Positions 1-8,143 of a stretch of 15,800 bases of DNA are shown in pieces. The stretch is from Hungateiclostridiaceae bacterium UBA3934 (lineage in GTDB: Bacteria > Bacillota > Clostridia > Acetivibrionales > DTU013). The stretch lies in NCBI GenBank assembly GCA_002385815.1, contig DGEE01000100.1, positions 20,536 to 36,335 on the forward strand, written 5' to 3'. How positions within the stretch are numbered: position 1 is the stretch's first letter; each line of letters begins with the position of its first letter. Made by a program: the position numbers and the translations under genes. The notes under the pieces were generated by a model. That model made no database searches. It saw nothing but the letters and a program-made list of their open reading frames with translations, and had not been told where the DNA came from.

Positions 1-707
1 GCGGAAATTTCAGGTTTATGGCGGATCTGGTCAGACAGCACGGATTCGACAAGGTGGACGGCATACTCCTGGATATAGGAGTCTCCTCACATCAGCTGGA
101 TGAAGCTGAGCGCGGATTCAGCTATCAAAAGGATGCACCGCTGGACATGCGGATGGACAGAGGCAATGAACTTGACGCTGCCACGATAGTGAATACATAT
201 GATGAGGAAGAAATAAAGAAGATCATACGTGACTACGGCGAGGAGAGATGGGCGGCCCGGATCGCTTCATTCATCGTAATGGAAAGAAGCAGAAGCAGGA
301 TAGAGACCACGGGCCGGCTGGCGGAAATCGTGAAAGCTGCCATACCGGCCAGGGCTAGAAGAAATGGCCCTCATCCGGCGAAAAGGACCTTTCAGGCATT
401 GAGGATCGCCGTGAATGATGAACTGGAAGCGTTGAAGGATGCTGTGGAAGGTGCGGTCTCACTGCTGAAGCCAGGAGGGAGATTGAGCATCATAACTTTC
501 CATTCGCTGGAGGACAGGATAGTGAAAACTGAATTCCAGAAGCGTGAAAAACCCTGTGAATGCCCGCCGTCATTTCCGGCCTGTATTTGCGGGAAGAAGC
601 CGGAGCTCAGGATATTGACAAAAAAACCTGTACTCCCTTCAGATCAGGAGGTCGAACAGAATCCCAGGGCCAGAAGTGCCAAGCTGAGAACTGCTGAGAA
701 ATTGTGA
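1..707 (+). CDS. rsmH: 16S rRNA (cytosine(1402)-N4)-methyltransferase RsmH, 3' part
   Basis: The gene is cut by the left window edge. The reading frame is open from base 3, and the residues before the first ATG at 18 (GNFRF) already match the family, so the true start lies upstream. RsmH (MraW) uses S-adenosylmethionine to methylate N4 of C1402 in the decoding centre of 16S rRNA, in the cytoplasm. Family signatures are visible in order: VDGILLDIGVSSHQLD, RGFSYQ..PLDMRMD, YGEERWAARIA, TFQALRIAVNDEL, GRLSIITFHSLEDRIVK, and the C-terminal NPRARSAKLR. Four cysteines cluster near the C-terminus (CECPP..CICG), as in many Firmicute versions. The N-terminal SAM-binding glycine motif lies outside the window. 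It is the usual first gene of the dcw cluster. Identity is certain; only the start is missing. Confidence 0.97.
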   Translation, partial: GNFRFMADLVRQHGFDKVDGILLDIGVSSHQLDEAERGFSYQKDAPLDMRMDRGNELDAATIVNTYDEEEIKKIIRDYGEERWAARIASFIVMERSRSRIETTGRLAEIVKAAIPARARRNGPHPAKRTFQALRIAVNDELEALKDAVEGAVSLLKPGGRLSIITFHSLEDRIVKTEFQKREKPCECPPSFPACICGKKPELRILTKKPVLPSDQEVEQNPRARSAKLRTAEKL

Positions 708-790
708 AAGGTTAAGGTTCCGGGCTCCTGGCGGCAGTATCGGGAGGGATGACAGTGGATATCAGGAAACGCTTCAGTTGATAAGATTTT

Positions 791-848
791 ATGCAAAAGA
801 CAATCCAGTCGATGTACCAAAGACAATAATCATATGTACCAAAGACAA
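791..848 (+). repeat. Short direct repeats, about 22-base spacing
   Basis: The 15-mer ATGTACCAAAGACAA occurs perfectly at 812-826 and 834-848. A shorter relative, ATGCAAAAGACAA, lies at 791-803. The shared ends fall at 803, 826 and 848, which is roughly two helical turns apart. A looser relative (ATATACAAAAGATAA) follows at 882-896, and AAAGAT/AAAGAC words recur to about 1012. The spacing could fit operator-like binding sites or remnants of a repetitive coding sequence. No function can be assigned. Confidence 0.55.
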
Positions 849-880
849 ATCGCAGTGATACCGGCTACGCCATCTGCGAT
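849..880 (+). other. Small two-part hairpin beside the direct repeats
   Basis: ATCGCAG (849-855) pairs perfectly with CTGCGAT (874-880), and the 18-base loop contains an inner GGC/GCC stem (863-865 with 869-871). It directly abuts the second 15-mer repeat. There is no T-run after it, so it is not an intrinsic terminator. A 7-base stem can arise by chance, hence the modest confidence. Confidence 0.35.
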
Positions 881-1175
881 GATATACAAAAGATAAAGTT
901 CTGAGGCTGTACTAAAGATTCAGAAACACAAGGAACTTCTGAAAGGACATATGGCGCGAAAGCACCTGAAAAAGAGAGCGTCACCAAAGGCTGAACGGCA
1001 GACAAAAGATAAAACCCTGATTTACAGAAGAAAAACAATGAAAACACAAATGAAGAGCTGGACGAAACACAAAGGAAAAAACAGTAAGATCCCGGACATG
1101 CGGAGCTGATGAGAAGGACAAGCTGTAAGGAAGCAAATGACGAGCACAGGATATACGAAAGATATGGGAATTGCA

Positions 1176-1201
1176 GGGGATCGGCCCGCCGGCCGATCCC
1201 C
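1176..1201. repeat. Strong 11-base-pair GC-rich inverted repeat upstream of ftsL
   Basis: GGGGATCGGCC (1176-1186) pairs perfectly with GGCCGATCCCC (1191-1201) across the 4-base loop CGCC. It is the strongest hairpin in the rsmH-ftsL gap and lies about 100 bases before the ftsL start. It is followed by GAACCCCGATTTCTG rather than a T-run, so it is not a standard rho-independent terminator on the + strand. On the - strand it is followed by CTGCAATTCCC, also without a T-run. Possible roles are an mRNA-stabilising or processing hairpin in the 5' leader of the ftsL message, or a dispersed palindromic repeat. Confidence 0.75.
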
Positions 1202-1300
1202 GAACCCCGATTTCTGCTCGGACGGCACCAGATGCAAAACAGCAAGGCCGGACATCACAGATACAAGACAAGGCATATATTGCTTCAGAGGTGAATACAA

Positions 1301-1789
1301 TTGAATCAAAAGGGCTATGAATATGTACATGGTTCTGCCGCTAGACAGCTTGTATATGATGTCTATGAAGAAAACCAGGTACTGAGGGCAAAAAAAAGAT
1401 ATAAAAGCAACAGGAAGATAAAGCTCAGGATGGTCGTGGCGATCCTTGCAGTGTTTGCTGCTGGTCTTGCTGTGATGTGCAGGTATGCCATAATTACAAA
1501 GGTCAGTTATCAGATAAATCAAAGAGAAAAAGTCTATGAAGAGATCAGGAACGAAAACTCGCTGCTCAGGGTTCAGATAGAAACAAAAACCGATCTGAAC
1601 GAAATAAAGGAAATCGCTGAAAGCAGACTGGGGATGCAAATGCCGGACAAAAGCCAGATAGTATACATCAGGGTTCCCAGGAATGACTATACTGTGTTGA
1701 TATCCCCGGACGTGGAAAACGAAAAAAACGGGAATACTGTATCGAAATTTATCAACAGGGCAGCCGGTTTTCTGAGGCTTTTTGAATAG
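1301..1789 (+). CDS. ftsL: FtsL-like septum formation protein
   Basis: The 162-residue product has the FtsL/DivIC plan: a basic cytoplasmic N-terminus (residues 1-43, ending in a Lys/Arg-rich stretch), one transmembrane helix (about 44-66), then an external coiled coil (about 70-105, with ENSLLRVQIE heptads) and the motif IAESRLGMQMPDKSQIVYI, typical of the family. FtsL forms a subcomplex with DivIC/FtsB and DivIB/FtsQ that activates the FtsW-PBP pair at the division septum. The start is TTG at 1301: an in-frame stop at 1292 rules out anything upstream, and AGAGGTG at 1287-1293 is well placed. Sequence conservation in this family is low, so the call rests on architecture plus position between rsmH and the division PBP. 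The C-terminal 30 residues extend past the usual end. Confidence 0.88.
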   Translation: MNQKGYEYVHGSAARQLVYDVYEENQVLRAKKRYKSNRKIKLRMVVAILAVFAAGLAVMCRYAIITKVSYQINQREKVYEEIRNENSLLRVQIETKTDLNEIKEIAESRLGMQMPDKSQIVYIRVPRNDYTVLISPDVENEKNGNTVSKFINRAAGFLRLFE

Positions 1790-1838
1790 CGGACCGGGCA
1801 GCGAAGCAGGTTGACTTGTCCGGTGGTCAAAAGTGAGC

Positions 1839-1890
1839 ATAGACTGTGGATAGTGTAAAATTGTTTTTTGCACGGTCTATAGTCTTTTTT
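1839..1890 (+). terminator. Candidate terminator or attenuator between ftsL and the PBP gene
   Basis: ATAGACTGTG (1839-1848) pairs with CACGGTCTAT (1871-1880), ten pairs including one G-T wobble, and is followed after AGTC by six T (1885-1890) and then ATTT. The 22-base loop is longer than in a typical intrinsic terminator and contains its own T-rich run, which lowers confidence. It sits 29 bases before the PBP start codon, so any termination here would be partial or conditional unless a promoter lies very close to the PBP gene. Confidence 0.5.
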
Positions 1891-1918
1891 ATTTACGAGG
1901 CATTAAAGGAGAGATTTT

Positions 1919-4123
1919 ATGGCAGCACCGGGAATGGCAACAAAAAAACGTTTGATAGTCTTGCTCTCGGTTTTCACGATATCGGTTTTTGCTCTTATCG
2001 GAAGACTGGCACATATACAGTTTGTTCAGGGTTATGAACTGCAGAAAAAAGCATTTGCACAGCAAAATACCGGCAGGGTGATAAGTCCCATAAGAGGGAC
2101 CATATATGACAGGAATGGCAAAAAGCTGGCCATCAGCGTACAGGCTGCCACCATAAGCTGCAATCCAAATGAAATAGCGATGAATAAAAAACTGACGGTA
2201 AGAGAGGTGGCTGAAGGTCTGGCGCAATTTTTATCCATGGAAGAGGATGAAGTATACAGCATTATCACGAAGAAAGTCAACAGTGCCATAATCAAGAGGA
2301 AGGTGGACAGGGACACAGAGATACAGATAAGGACATGGATGAGCGAAAACAGCATAAGAGGGATAAATATCGATGAGGATGCCAAAAGATACTATCCCGG
2401 TGGAAACCTGATGTCACACATACTCGGGTTCACAGGAGATGATAATCAGGGACTGATGGGCGGCATCGAGGAAGTCATGGACAAATACCTGAGAGGCGTA
2501 CCCGGGAAAATCCTTAGCGAAGTAGATGCAAGGGGGAGTGCTGTCCCATCGGAGCGGGAAAAGCGTATAGATGCTCAGGATGGTCTGAATGTTGTTCTCA
2601 CCATCGATGAAACTATCCAGTACCTGGTCTCAAAATCTCTGGACAAAGCAATTGCAGACAATAAGGTTGAGGGCGGGGCTGTCGGCATCGTAATCGATCC
2701 CAATACAGGAGATGTGCTGGCTATGGTATCAAAGCCGGATTACGACCTCAACACTCCCTTTGCATACCCCGGAAATATCGAACTGGAGGGTATGGATCCT
2801 GAAGAGTGGATCGAAAGGAGCCGGGAAACCGTCAACATACTCAGTAAGACAGTGTGGAGGAATAAAGCTGTCTCGGATACATATGAGCCCGGATCCACCT
2901 TCAAAAGCATTACTGCATCTGCCGGTATAGAGGAAGGTGTCGTAACAGCCGACACCATAACCGATGACTTTCCGATAAAAGTAGCAGGCTGGCCCAAGCC
3001 CATAAACTGCTGGCGCGTCGGAAGACCCCACGGAACAGAAACATTCCGTGAAGCTATTTACAGATCTTGTAATCCTGCATTTGTCAAGGTGGCACAGAGC
3101 CTTGGCATCGACCGTTTCTACAGTTATCTCAGGGCCTTCGGAACTATGGACAAAACAGGGATAGAACTGAAAGGGGAAGCCAAACCGCAATTCCAGGAAA
3201 AGCCCAAGGAAATAGATATGGCTGTGGCTTCATTCGGACAGAGATTCACCATAACCCCGCTCCAACTGGCAACTGCATATACTGCGGTCGTGAACGGGGG
3301 CAAACTTATGAAACCGCGCCTGGTGAAAGAATTGACTGATTCGGAGGGCAATGTCGTTACCAGGTTTGAACCTGAAGTGGTAAGAACCGTGATTTCAAAA
3401 CAGACTTCGGACATCATGAAGGATATACTCGAAGGAGTTGTCGCAGACCCCAGGGGAACTGGAAGCAATGCATATGTCAGGGGCTACAGGGTCGGCGGCA
3501 AGACCGGCACGTCCGAAACGACCAGAGAAGGTGTCTATATAGCGTCTTTCTGCGGATTTGCACCGGCAAATGATCCGAAGGTAGTAGTACTCGTCGCACT
3601 GTTTGACCCGAGGGGTGAATCTCACATGGGTGGTGTCATTGCAGCCCCGGTGGTAGGGAAGATCATCGAAGATACGCTCAATTATATGCAGGTGGAAAGG
3701 CAGTACACAGAAGAAGATCTTAAGTCCCTGGCTGAAATGGTCCTTGTCCCCGATATAAAGAAAAAGACAGTGGAGGAAGCAGTGAAAGAATTGCGGGCCG
3801 TTGGTCTGAAATTTGATATCGAAGGAGAAGGAAACACAGACAGCATCGTAATGGAGCAGATGCCAAAGCCAAATGCGGCTGTCCCTGAGGATTCCGTAGT
3901 GATATTGTACACATACAGGCCTGATGAACCCAAAACTGTATCGATGCCGGATCTGTCAGGAAAAACACTGTCTGAGGCGATCTATGCCATGAACCGTATA
4001 GGTCTGAACATAAAAGTATCGGGCAGAGGAACAGTCTTCAGACAACAGCATGGACCGGGTACCATGATCGAGAAAGGCACAGTTGTTGAAGTTGAGTTCA
4101 GAAACCTGGACAATGTTGAATAA
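1919..4123 (+). CDS. pbpB: Division-type class B penicillin-binding protein with two PASTA domains
   Basis: This 734-residue class B PBP is a D,D-transpeptidase that cross-links septal peptidoglycan outside the membrane, working with a SEDS polymerase such as FtsW. It has a short cytoplasmic N-terminus, one membrane helix (about 10-32), and a PBP dimerisation domain with the RGTIYDRNG motif. The transpeptidase domain carries all three active-site motifs: STFK with the nucleophile S326, SCN at 383-385, and KTG at 528-530. Two PASTA domains close the protein (LVPDIKKKTVEEAV and SMPDLSGKTLSEAI mark their starts). The start ATG follows AAAGGAGAG at 1905-1913. Two PASTA domains and this length resemble Bacillus PbpB (PBP2B) more than SpoVD, but clostridial members are often named SpoVD, so a sporulation role is not excluded. 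Confidence 0.94.
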   Translation: MAAPGMATKKRLIVLLSVFTISVFALIGRLAHIQFVQGYELQKKAFAQQNTGRVISPIRGTIYDRNGKKLAISVQAATISCNPNEIAMNKKLTVREVAEGLAQFLSMEEDEVYSIITKKVNSAIIKRKVDRDTEIQIRTWMSENSIRGINIDEDAKRYYPGGNLMSHILGFTGDDNQGLMGGIEEVMDKYLRGVPGKILSEVDARGSAVPSEREKRIDAQDGLNVVLTIDETIQYLVSKSLDKAIADNKVEGGAVGIVIDPNTGDVLAMVSKPDYDLNTPFAYPGNIELEGMDPEEWIERSRETVNILSKTVWRNKAVSDTYEPGSTFKSITASAGIEEGVVTADTITDDFPIKVAGWPKPINCWRVGRPHGTETFREAIYRSCNPAFVKVAQSLGIDRFYSYLRAFGTMDKTGIELKGEAKPQFQEKPKEIDMAVASFGQRFTITPLQLATAYTAVVNGGKLMKPRLVKELTDSEGNVVTRFEPEVVRTVISKQTSDIMKDILEGVVADPRGTGSNAYVRGYRVGGKTGTSETTREGVYIASFCGFAPANDPKVVVLVALFDPRGESHMGGVIAAPVVGKIIEDTLNYMQVERQYTEEDLKSLAEMVLVPDIKKKTVEEAVKELRAVGLKFDIEGEGNTDSIVMEQMPKPNAAVPEDSVVILYTYRPDEPKTVSMPDLSGKTLSEAIYAMNRIGLNIKVSGRGTVFRQQHGPGTMIEKGTVVEVEFRNLDNVE

Positions 4124-4142
4124 ATGTACACTCAGCTATAAT
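4116..4142 (+). promoter_or_regulatory. Candidate promoter ahead of murE
   Basis: A perfect -10 hexamer TATAAT lies at 4137-4142, just after the PBP stop codon. The best -35 match is TTGAAT at 4116-4121 (four of six), with a rather short 15-base spacer. The resulting leader of about 100 bases contains an imperfect hairpin (CGCT 4165-4168 with AGCG 4188-4191, and CTCT 4171-4174 with AGAG 4181-4184). The 127-base gap before murE is wider than most gaps in the cluster, which fits an internal promoter. Confidence 0.4.
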
Positions 4143-4250
4143 ACGATACACGGGTAAAAACGGACGCTTGCTCTCCTTACAGAGTGGAGCGGACGGTGGA
4201 AATGGAGATGATCGATATGTGAATTAATCTGTAAGTAAAGGAGAACTGCC

Positions 4251-5702
4251 ATGAGATTGGCTGATCTGATCGATGGATTGGATATCCTTTACATAAGAGG
4301 AAACCTGAATGTTGATATAGAGGGTATAGCTTATGATTCCAGAAAGGTAAGAAATGGGTATTTGTTTGTCTGTATCGACGGTTTGAAAGCCGACGGTCAT
4401 AAATACGTACAGCAGGCTCTGAAAAACGGGGCCGCAGCATTTATCGCACAAAAACCCCTGATGCAGGAAACAGAAGCGCCCGTCATAATAATCAGGAACA
4501 CAAGGATCGCACTGGCATATGTTTCAGACAGGTTTTACGGACACCCGTCGGGCAGGTTCAATCTGATCGGCATCACTGGCACAAAAGGTAAAACGACCAC
4601 CTGTTTCATGATCAGATCCATACTTGAAACAGCAGGAAGAAAGACGGGTATGATAGGGACTCTCGGAGTCAGGATCGGTGACCGTATGCTGCATTCGGAA
4701 AGAACCACACCTGAATCATTGGATCTGCAGCAGCTTTTTTCTCAAATGGCTGATGAAGGAGTGGAGGATGTGGTCATGGAAGTATCCTCCCAGGGGCTCG
4801 CATTGCACAGAGTCAGGTATTGTGAATTCGATACGGGAGTGTTCACGAATCTGGCAAGAGATCATATCAGTCCGTCTGAACACGGAAGCATGGAGGAATA
4901 CCTGGAGGCCAAGAGCATGCTGTTCAGAAGCTGCAAAACCGGCCTCGTGAACAAGGATTGCAGTTATTCGGAAAGGGTGATCGGGAAAGCATGCTGCAGG
5001 ATCCTGACATATGGCATGGAAAGTGAAGCGGATATAAAGGCTGTAAATCCTGTATATCTGCCGGGAGCAGTCAGATTCGAGATGGTGTCCCCATGGTATC
5101 ACAGAAGCTTCAGCGTGATGATCCCTGGCAGGTTCAGTGTCTACAATGCACTTGCCGCGGCGAGCGTGAGTGGTGTGTCAGGCATACCGGCAGATGCGGT
5201 TGCCGGGGGACTTGAAAAGGTGCAGGTGCCAGGCAGGGCGGAAACCGTGGACACGGGACGTAACTTTAGTGTTATAATAGATTATGCACATACGCCCGAC
5301 AGCCTTCAAAACATACTTGAAGCAGTCAGAGGCTATACTGCGGGCAAAGTCATATGTGTTTTCGGATGCGGCGGAGACAGGGACAGGACAAAACGCTCCA
5401 TGATGGGCATCGTTTCGGGACAGTATGCGGATTACACCGTGATTACATCGGACAATCCAAGGACTGAAGACCCGGATGTCATTATTAAGGAGATAGAGGA
5501 AGGCATAAAAACTACCTCAGGCAGATATATATGCATCACTGACCGCAGGGAAGCCATACGGCATGCCCTGACCGCTGCGGCTGCAGGAGATGTGGTGGTA
5601 CTGGCGGGAAAGGGGCACGAAACCTGGCAGGTATTCAGTGACAGAACGGTCCATTTTGATGAGAGGGAAGTCGTAAGGGAAATAATTGACAAAGACTTCT
5701 GA
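4251..5702 (+). CDS. murE: UDP-MurNAc-tripeptide synthetase, meso-diaminopimelate adding
   Basis: MurE is a cytoplasmic ATP-dependent ligase that adds the third residue of the peptidoglycan stem peptide to UDP-MurNAc-L-Ala-D-Glu. The 483-residue product shows the N-terminal substrate-binding domain (YDSRKV..LFVCIDGLKADGH), the ATP-binding loop GTKGKTT at 110-116, TTPESLDLQ, EVSSQGLALHRV, and the EEYLEAKSMLF segment that carries the lysine carbamylated in this family. The C-terminal domain contains DNPR at 401-404, the family signature for meso-diaminopimelate rather than lysine, so the cell wall is predicted to be of the DAP type. The start ATG has AAAGGAGA at 4237-4244. murF follows after 13 bases, so the two are translated from one message. 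Confidence 0.97.
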   Translation: MRLADLIDGLDILYIRGNLNVDIEGIAYDSRKVRNGYLFVCIDGLKADGHKYVQQALKNGAAAFIAQKPLMQETEAPVIIIRNTRIALAYVSDRFYGHPSGRFNLIGITGTKGKTTTCFMIRSILETAGRKTGMIGTLGVRIGDRMLHSERTTPESLDLQQLFSQMADEGVEDVVMEVSSQGLALHRVRYCEFDTGVFTNLARDHISPSEHGSMEEYLEAKSMLFRSCKTGLVNKDCSYSERVIGKACCRILTYGMESEADIKAVNPVYLPGAVRFEMVSPWYHRSFSVMIPGRFSVYNALAAASVSGVSGIPADAVAGGLEKVQVPGRAETVDTGRNFSVIIDYAHTPDSLQNILEAVRGYTAGKVICVFGCGGDRDRTKRSMMGIVSGQYADYTVITSDNPRTEDPDVIIKEIEEGIKTTSGRYICITDRREAIRHALTAAAAGDVVVLAGKGHETWQVFSDRTVHFDEREVVREIIDKDF

Positions 5703-5715
5703 TAAAGGAGCATAT

Positions 5716-7089
5716 ATGATCAGATTAAAACTAAGCGAAATAATCGAGGCGACAGGCGGCAAGCTCCTTAGCGGAGACAGCAGCATCACTGTCGCGGAGA
5801 TATCGACAAACTCGCGCAAAATCAGCAATGACTGTCTTTTTTTAGCTTTGAAGGGCGAAAGGTTCGACGGGAATGATTTCATTGCCGATGCTTTTGAAAA
5901 TGGAGCTGTAGCAGTCCTGACCGACAGAGATCCGGGAAATATTCCCGGCAAATCACTGGTAAAGGTCGGCGATACTCTTAAAGCACTCCATGATATCGCG
6001 TCATATATCAGGGACAGATTCGCTATCCCCTTCATCGGTATTACCGGCAGTGTCGGAAAAACCAGCACAAAGGAAATGATTGCGTGTGCGCTGGGGGCAA
6101 AGTACAATGTACTTAAAAATGAAGGGAATTACAATAATGAGATTGGTGTCCCGCTGACGATATTCCGACTGGAGCCCGGGCATGAAGCCGCCGTTATCGA
6201 GATGGGGATGAGCGGTTTCGGAGAGATCAGGGCACTGACACGTATTGTCAGACCCCAAGTGGGAATAATAACCAATATTGGCATGTCTCACATAGAAAAA
6301 CTGGGTTCGCGGCAGGACATCCTCAGGGCAAAACTGGAACTTCTCGAAGGACTTCAGCCCGACGGATTGCTGATCCTCAATGGTGATGATGTGCTGCTCA
6401 GCGGAGTGAAGGGACTGCTGGACGTAAGGACTGTGTCATATGGTCTTGAAGAAAGCGCCGATTATCAGGCGTACAATATCAGGTCAAGAGGTGAAAAGGG
6501 CATCGACTTCAACATAGTTCTGGATGGGAAGGAACACACTGTACATGTACCGGCACCCGGTGTACACAATGTTTACAACGCACTGGCGGCACTGGCAGCA
6601 GGCCGTGAGCTTCATATCCCTGCAGAGACGCTGATAGGGGGCATAGCCGGTTACAGCCCCGGGAATATGCGTTTGAATATCATTAAATCCAGCGGGCTCA
6701 CTATTATTAATGATGCTTACAATGCCAGTCCACAATCAGTAAAGGCAGCAATCGATGTGCTGAACGAGATCGAAGCAAACAGACGGATAGCTGTTCTGGG
6801 TGATATGCTTGAGCTTGGCAGTTGGAGCACAGATGCACATAAGGAGACAGGTGAATATGCAGCAGGAAGCAGTACAGATCTGATAATCACGGTGGGGGAA
6901 GCAGCCGCACATATAGCAGATGGCGCCATTGAGGCAGGTTTTCCACGGTCCGGGATCGCTGTACTTGCAAATAATGACGAGGCTGTACGCTATCTGCGAA
7001 ATATCATACGTCAGGGAGATGCCATACTGGTCAAAGGCTCAAGAGGGATGATGATGGAGGAGATCGTGGATTCATTGATTTCTGAGTAG
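5716..7089 (+). CDS. murF: UDP-MurNAc-tripeptide:D-alanyl-D-alanine ligase
   Basis: MurF completes the cytoplasmic muropeptide by attaching D-Ala-D-Ala to UDP-MurNAc-tripeptide with ATP. The product of 457 residues has the N-terminal Mur ligase domain (STNSRKISNDCLFLALKGERFDG), the ATP loop GSVGKTS at 111-117, the NEGNYNNEIGVPLTIF and EMGMSGFGEI motifs of MurF, GITNIGMSHIE-like sequence in the central domain, and the C-terminal NDAYNASPQSVKAA..VLGDMLELG signature. I place the start at ATG 5716 because AAAGGAG (5704-5710) is ideally spaced; an in-frame TTG at 5686 would overlap murE. It lies 13 bases after murE and 55 before mraY, in the conserved murE-murF-mraY order. Confidence 0.97.
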   Translation: MIRLKLSEIIEATGGKLLSGDSSITVAEISTNSRKISNDCLFLALKGERFDGNDFIADAFENGAVAVLTDRDPGNIPGKSLVKVGDTLKALHDIASYIRDRFAIPFIGITGSVGKTSTKEMIACALGAKYNVLKNEGNYNNEIGVPLTIFRLEPGHEAAVIEMGMSGFGEIRALTRIVRPQVGIITNIGMSHIEKLGSRQDILRAKLELLEGLQPDGLLILNGDDVLLSGVKGLLDVRTVSYGLEESADYQAYNIRSRGEKGIDFNIVLDGKEHTVHVPAPGVHNVYNALAALAAGRELHIPAETLIGGIAGYSPGNMRLNIIKSSGLTIINDAYNASPQSVKAAIDVLNEIEANRRIAVLGDMLELGSWSTDAHKETGEYAAGSSTDLIITVGEAAAHIADGAIEAGFPRSGIAVLANNDEAVRYLRNIIRQGDAILVKGSRGMMMEEIVDSLISE

Positions 7090-7144
7090 CATAGTGTTTT
7101 GATTACGATTCGGGATAAGACTCATTTTTTTGAAATACGGGGGA

Positions 7145-8143
7145 ATGGATTTGGAGTTCGTATTAACCTCAACAGAAGTGGCAGTATTTGCCGGGACATT
7201 TATATTGACGCTGATTGCAGGACCTGTTGTGATACCGATGCTGAGGCGTCTGAAATTTGGACAGACAATAAGGGATGACGGTCCTGCGACACATTTGAAG
7301 AAGATGGGGATACCTACTGTTGGTGGTCTCATTTTCATAATCCCGATGATAATAACATCACTGATACTGGTTCCCGGTTACCCGGGCATATTACCGGTGC
7401 TGCTGGTCACATTGGGATATGCGGCGATAGGTTTTATCGATGACATGATAAAAGTCGTCAAAAAGAACAAGGATGGTCTGAATCCGAAGCAAAAGTCATT
7501 CGGATTGCTTCTGGTATCATCTGCTTTTGCGTTTTATACCGCATACCATCCTGAACTGGGGACAGGTATGATCCTGCCTTTCCTTGGCATCGATGCGGTG
7601 GTGGAGCTTCCGGTATGGTTATTCATACCGCTGGTCATCATTGTCATGTACCTTATCACGAATTCGGTGAATATGACCGATGGTGTCGATGGACTTGCAG
7701 CAGGAGTCACGCTGATCGTTGCAGTTTTTTTCACGATTGTGGCGATGATGAAGCCGGAATGGGACAATGTGAAGATGATATGTGCGATTACCGCAGGCGG
7801 CTGTCTCGGTTTCCTTGTTTTCAATATACATCCGGCAAAGGTGATAATGGGGGATACTGGTTCACTTGCTCTTGGAGGTGTGGTCGGGGCTGCAGCTGTA
7901 TTGATGAAAATGCCATGGATGCTGTTAGTTGCAGGTGCAATCTATGCAGTGGAAAGCCTTTCGGTTTTCATACAGGTGGTGTCCTTCAAACTCAGAGGCA
8001 AGAGAGTATTCAAAATGGCTCCTATACATCACCATTTTGAGCTGTCGGGGTGGAAGGAAACAAAGGTGGTCAGAGTTTTCTGGCTGATAACTATAGTACT
8101 CTGCCTGATCGGATTTGCCACCCTGAGGTTCAGTATTTTTTAA
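7145..8143 (+). CDS. mraY: Phospho-N-acetylmuramoyl-pentapeptide transferase
   Basis: MraY is the integral membrane enzyme that transfers phospho-MurNAc-pentapeptide from UDP to undecaprenyl phosphate, making lipid I. The sequence has about ten hydrophobic helices and all main family motifs: FGQTIRDDGPATHLKKMGIPTVGG near the N-terminus in outline, the aspartate pair FIDDMIKV (D99/D100), NSVNMTDGVDGLAAG, MGDTGSLALGG and APIHHHFELSGW near the end. The start is uncertain. ATG 7145 gives 333 codons including the stop, but the GGGGG run abuts it; TTG 7151 has better spacing from that run, and TTG 7130 is the longest option. It follows murF. In most clusters murD comes next, but here ftsW does. Confidence 0.96.
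   Translation: MDLEFVLTSTEVAVFAGTFILTLIAGPVVIPMLRRLKFGQTIRDDGPATHLKKMGIPTVGGLIFIIPMIITSLILVPGYPGILPVLLVTLGYAAIGFIDDMIKVVKKNKDGLNPKQKSFGLLLVSSAFAFYTAYHPELGTGMILPFLGIDAVVELPVWLFIPLVIIVMYLITNSVNMTDGVDGLAAGVTLIVAVFFTIVAMMKPEWDNVKMICAITAGGCLGFLVFNIHPAKVIMGDTGSLALGGVVGAAAVLMKMPWMLLVAGAIYAVESLSVFIQVVSFKLRGKRVFKMAPIHHHFELSGWKETKVVRVFWLITIVLCLIGFATLRFSIF

Larger units (their letters stand above)
708..1300. other. 593-base gap between rsmH and ftsL without a credible gene
   Basis: In most Firmicutes rsmH and ftsL almost touch, so this gap is long. On the + strand it is rich in A and G and poor in T, and all forward frames are broken by stops at short intervals. Short open stretches look protein-like and rich in Lys, Glu and Thr, for example CTKDSETQGTSERTYGAK (about 908-961) and LQKKNNENTNEELDE (about 1021-1065), but they lie in different frames and lack good ribosome sites. 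A 52-codon lysine-rich frame (951-1109) and a 61-codon arginine-rich frame (1109-1294) are not convincing genes. The gap also holds short direct repeats (791-848), a hairpin (849-880) and a strong GC-rich inverted repeat (1176-1201). It may be a decayed low-complexity gene with frameshifts, or a long untranslated spacer. I cannot tell which from the sequence alone. Confidence 0.6.

Noticed and set aside
951..1109. A 52-codon lysine-rich + strand frame
   Set aside because: AAAGGA lies only three bases before the ATG, the composition simply reflects the A-rich DNA, and no motif is visible.
1109..1294. A 61-codon + strand frame just before ftsL
   Set aside because: Its start has poor ribosome-site spacing, the strong palindrome runs through it, and its arginine-rich product resembles nothing known. 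It could be a leader peptide, but nothing supports that.
1790..1822. CGGAC/GTCCG inverted repeat after ftsL
   Set aside because: Five pairs with a 23-base loop; too weak to report as a feature.
1022..1873. A 283-codon open frame on the - strand covering ftsL and part of the gap
   Set aside because: It is antisense to the clear ftsL frame, its product is rich in Phe, Ser, Cys and Pro with no recognisable domain, and it arises from the T-poor composition of the + strand.
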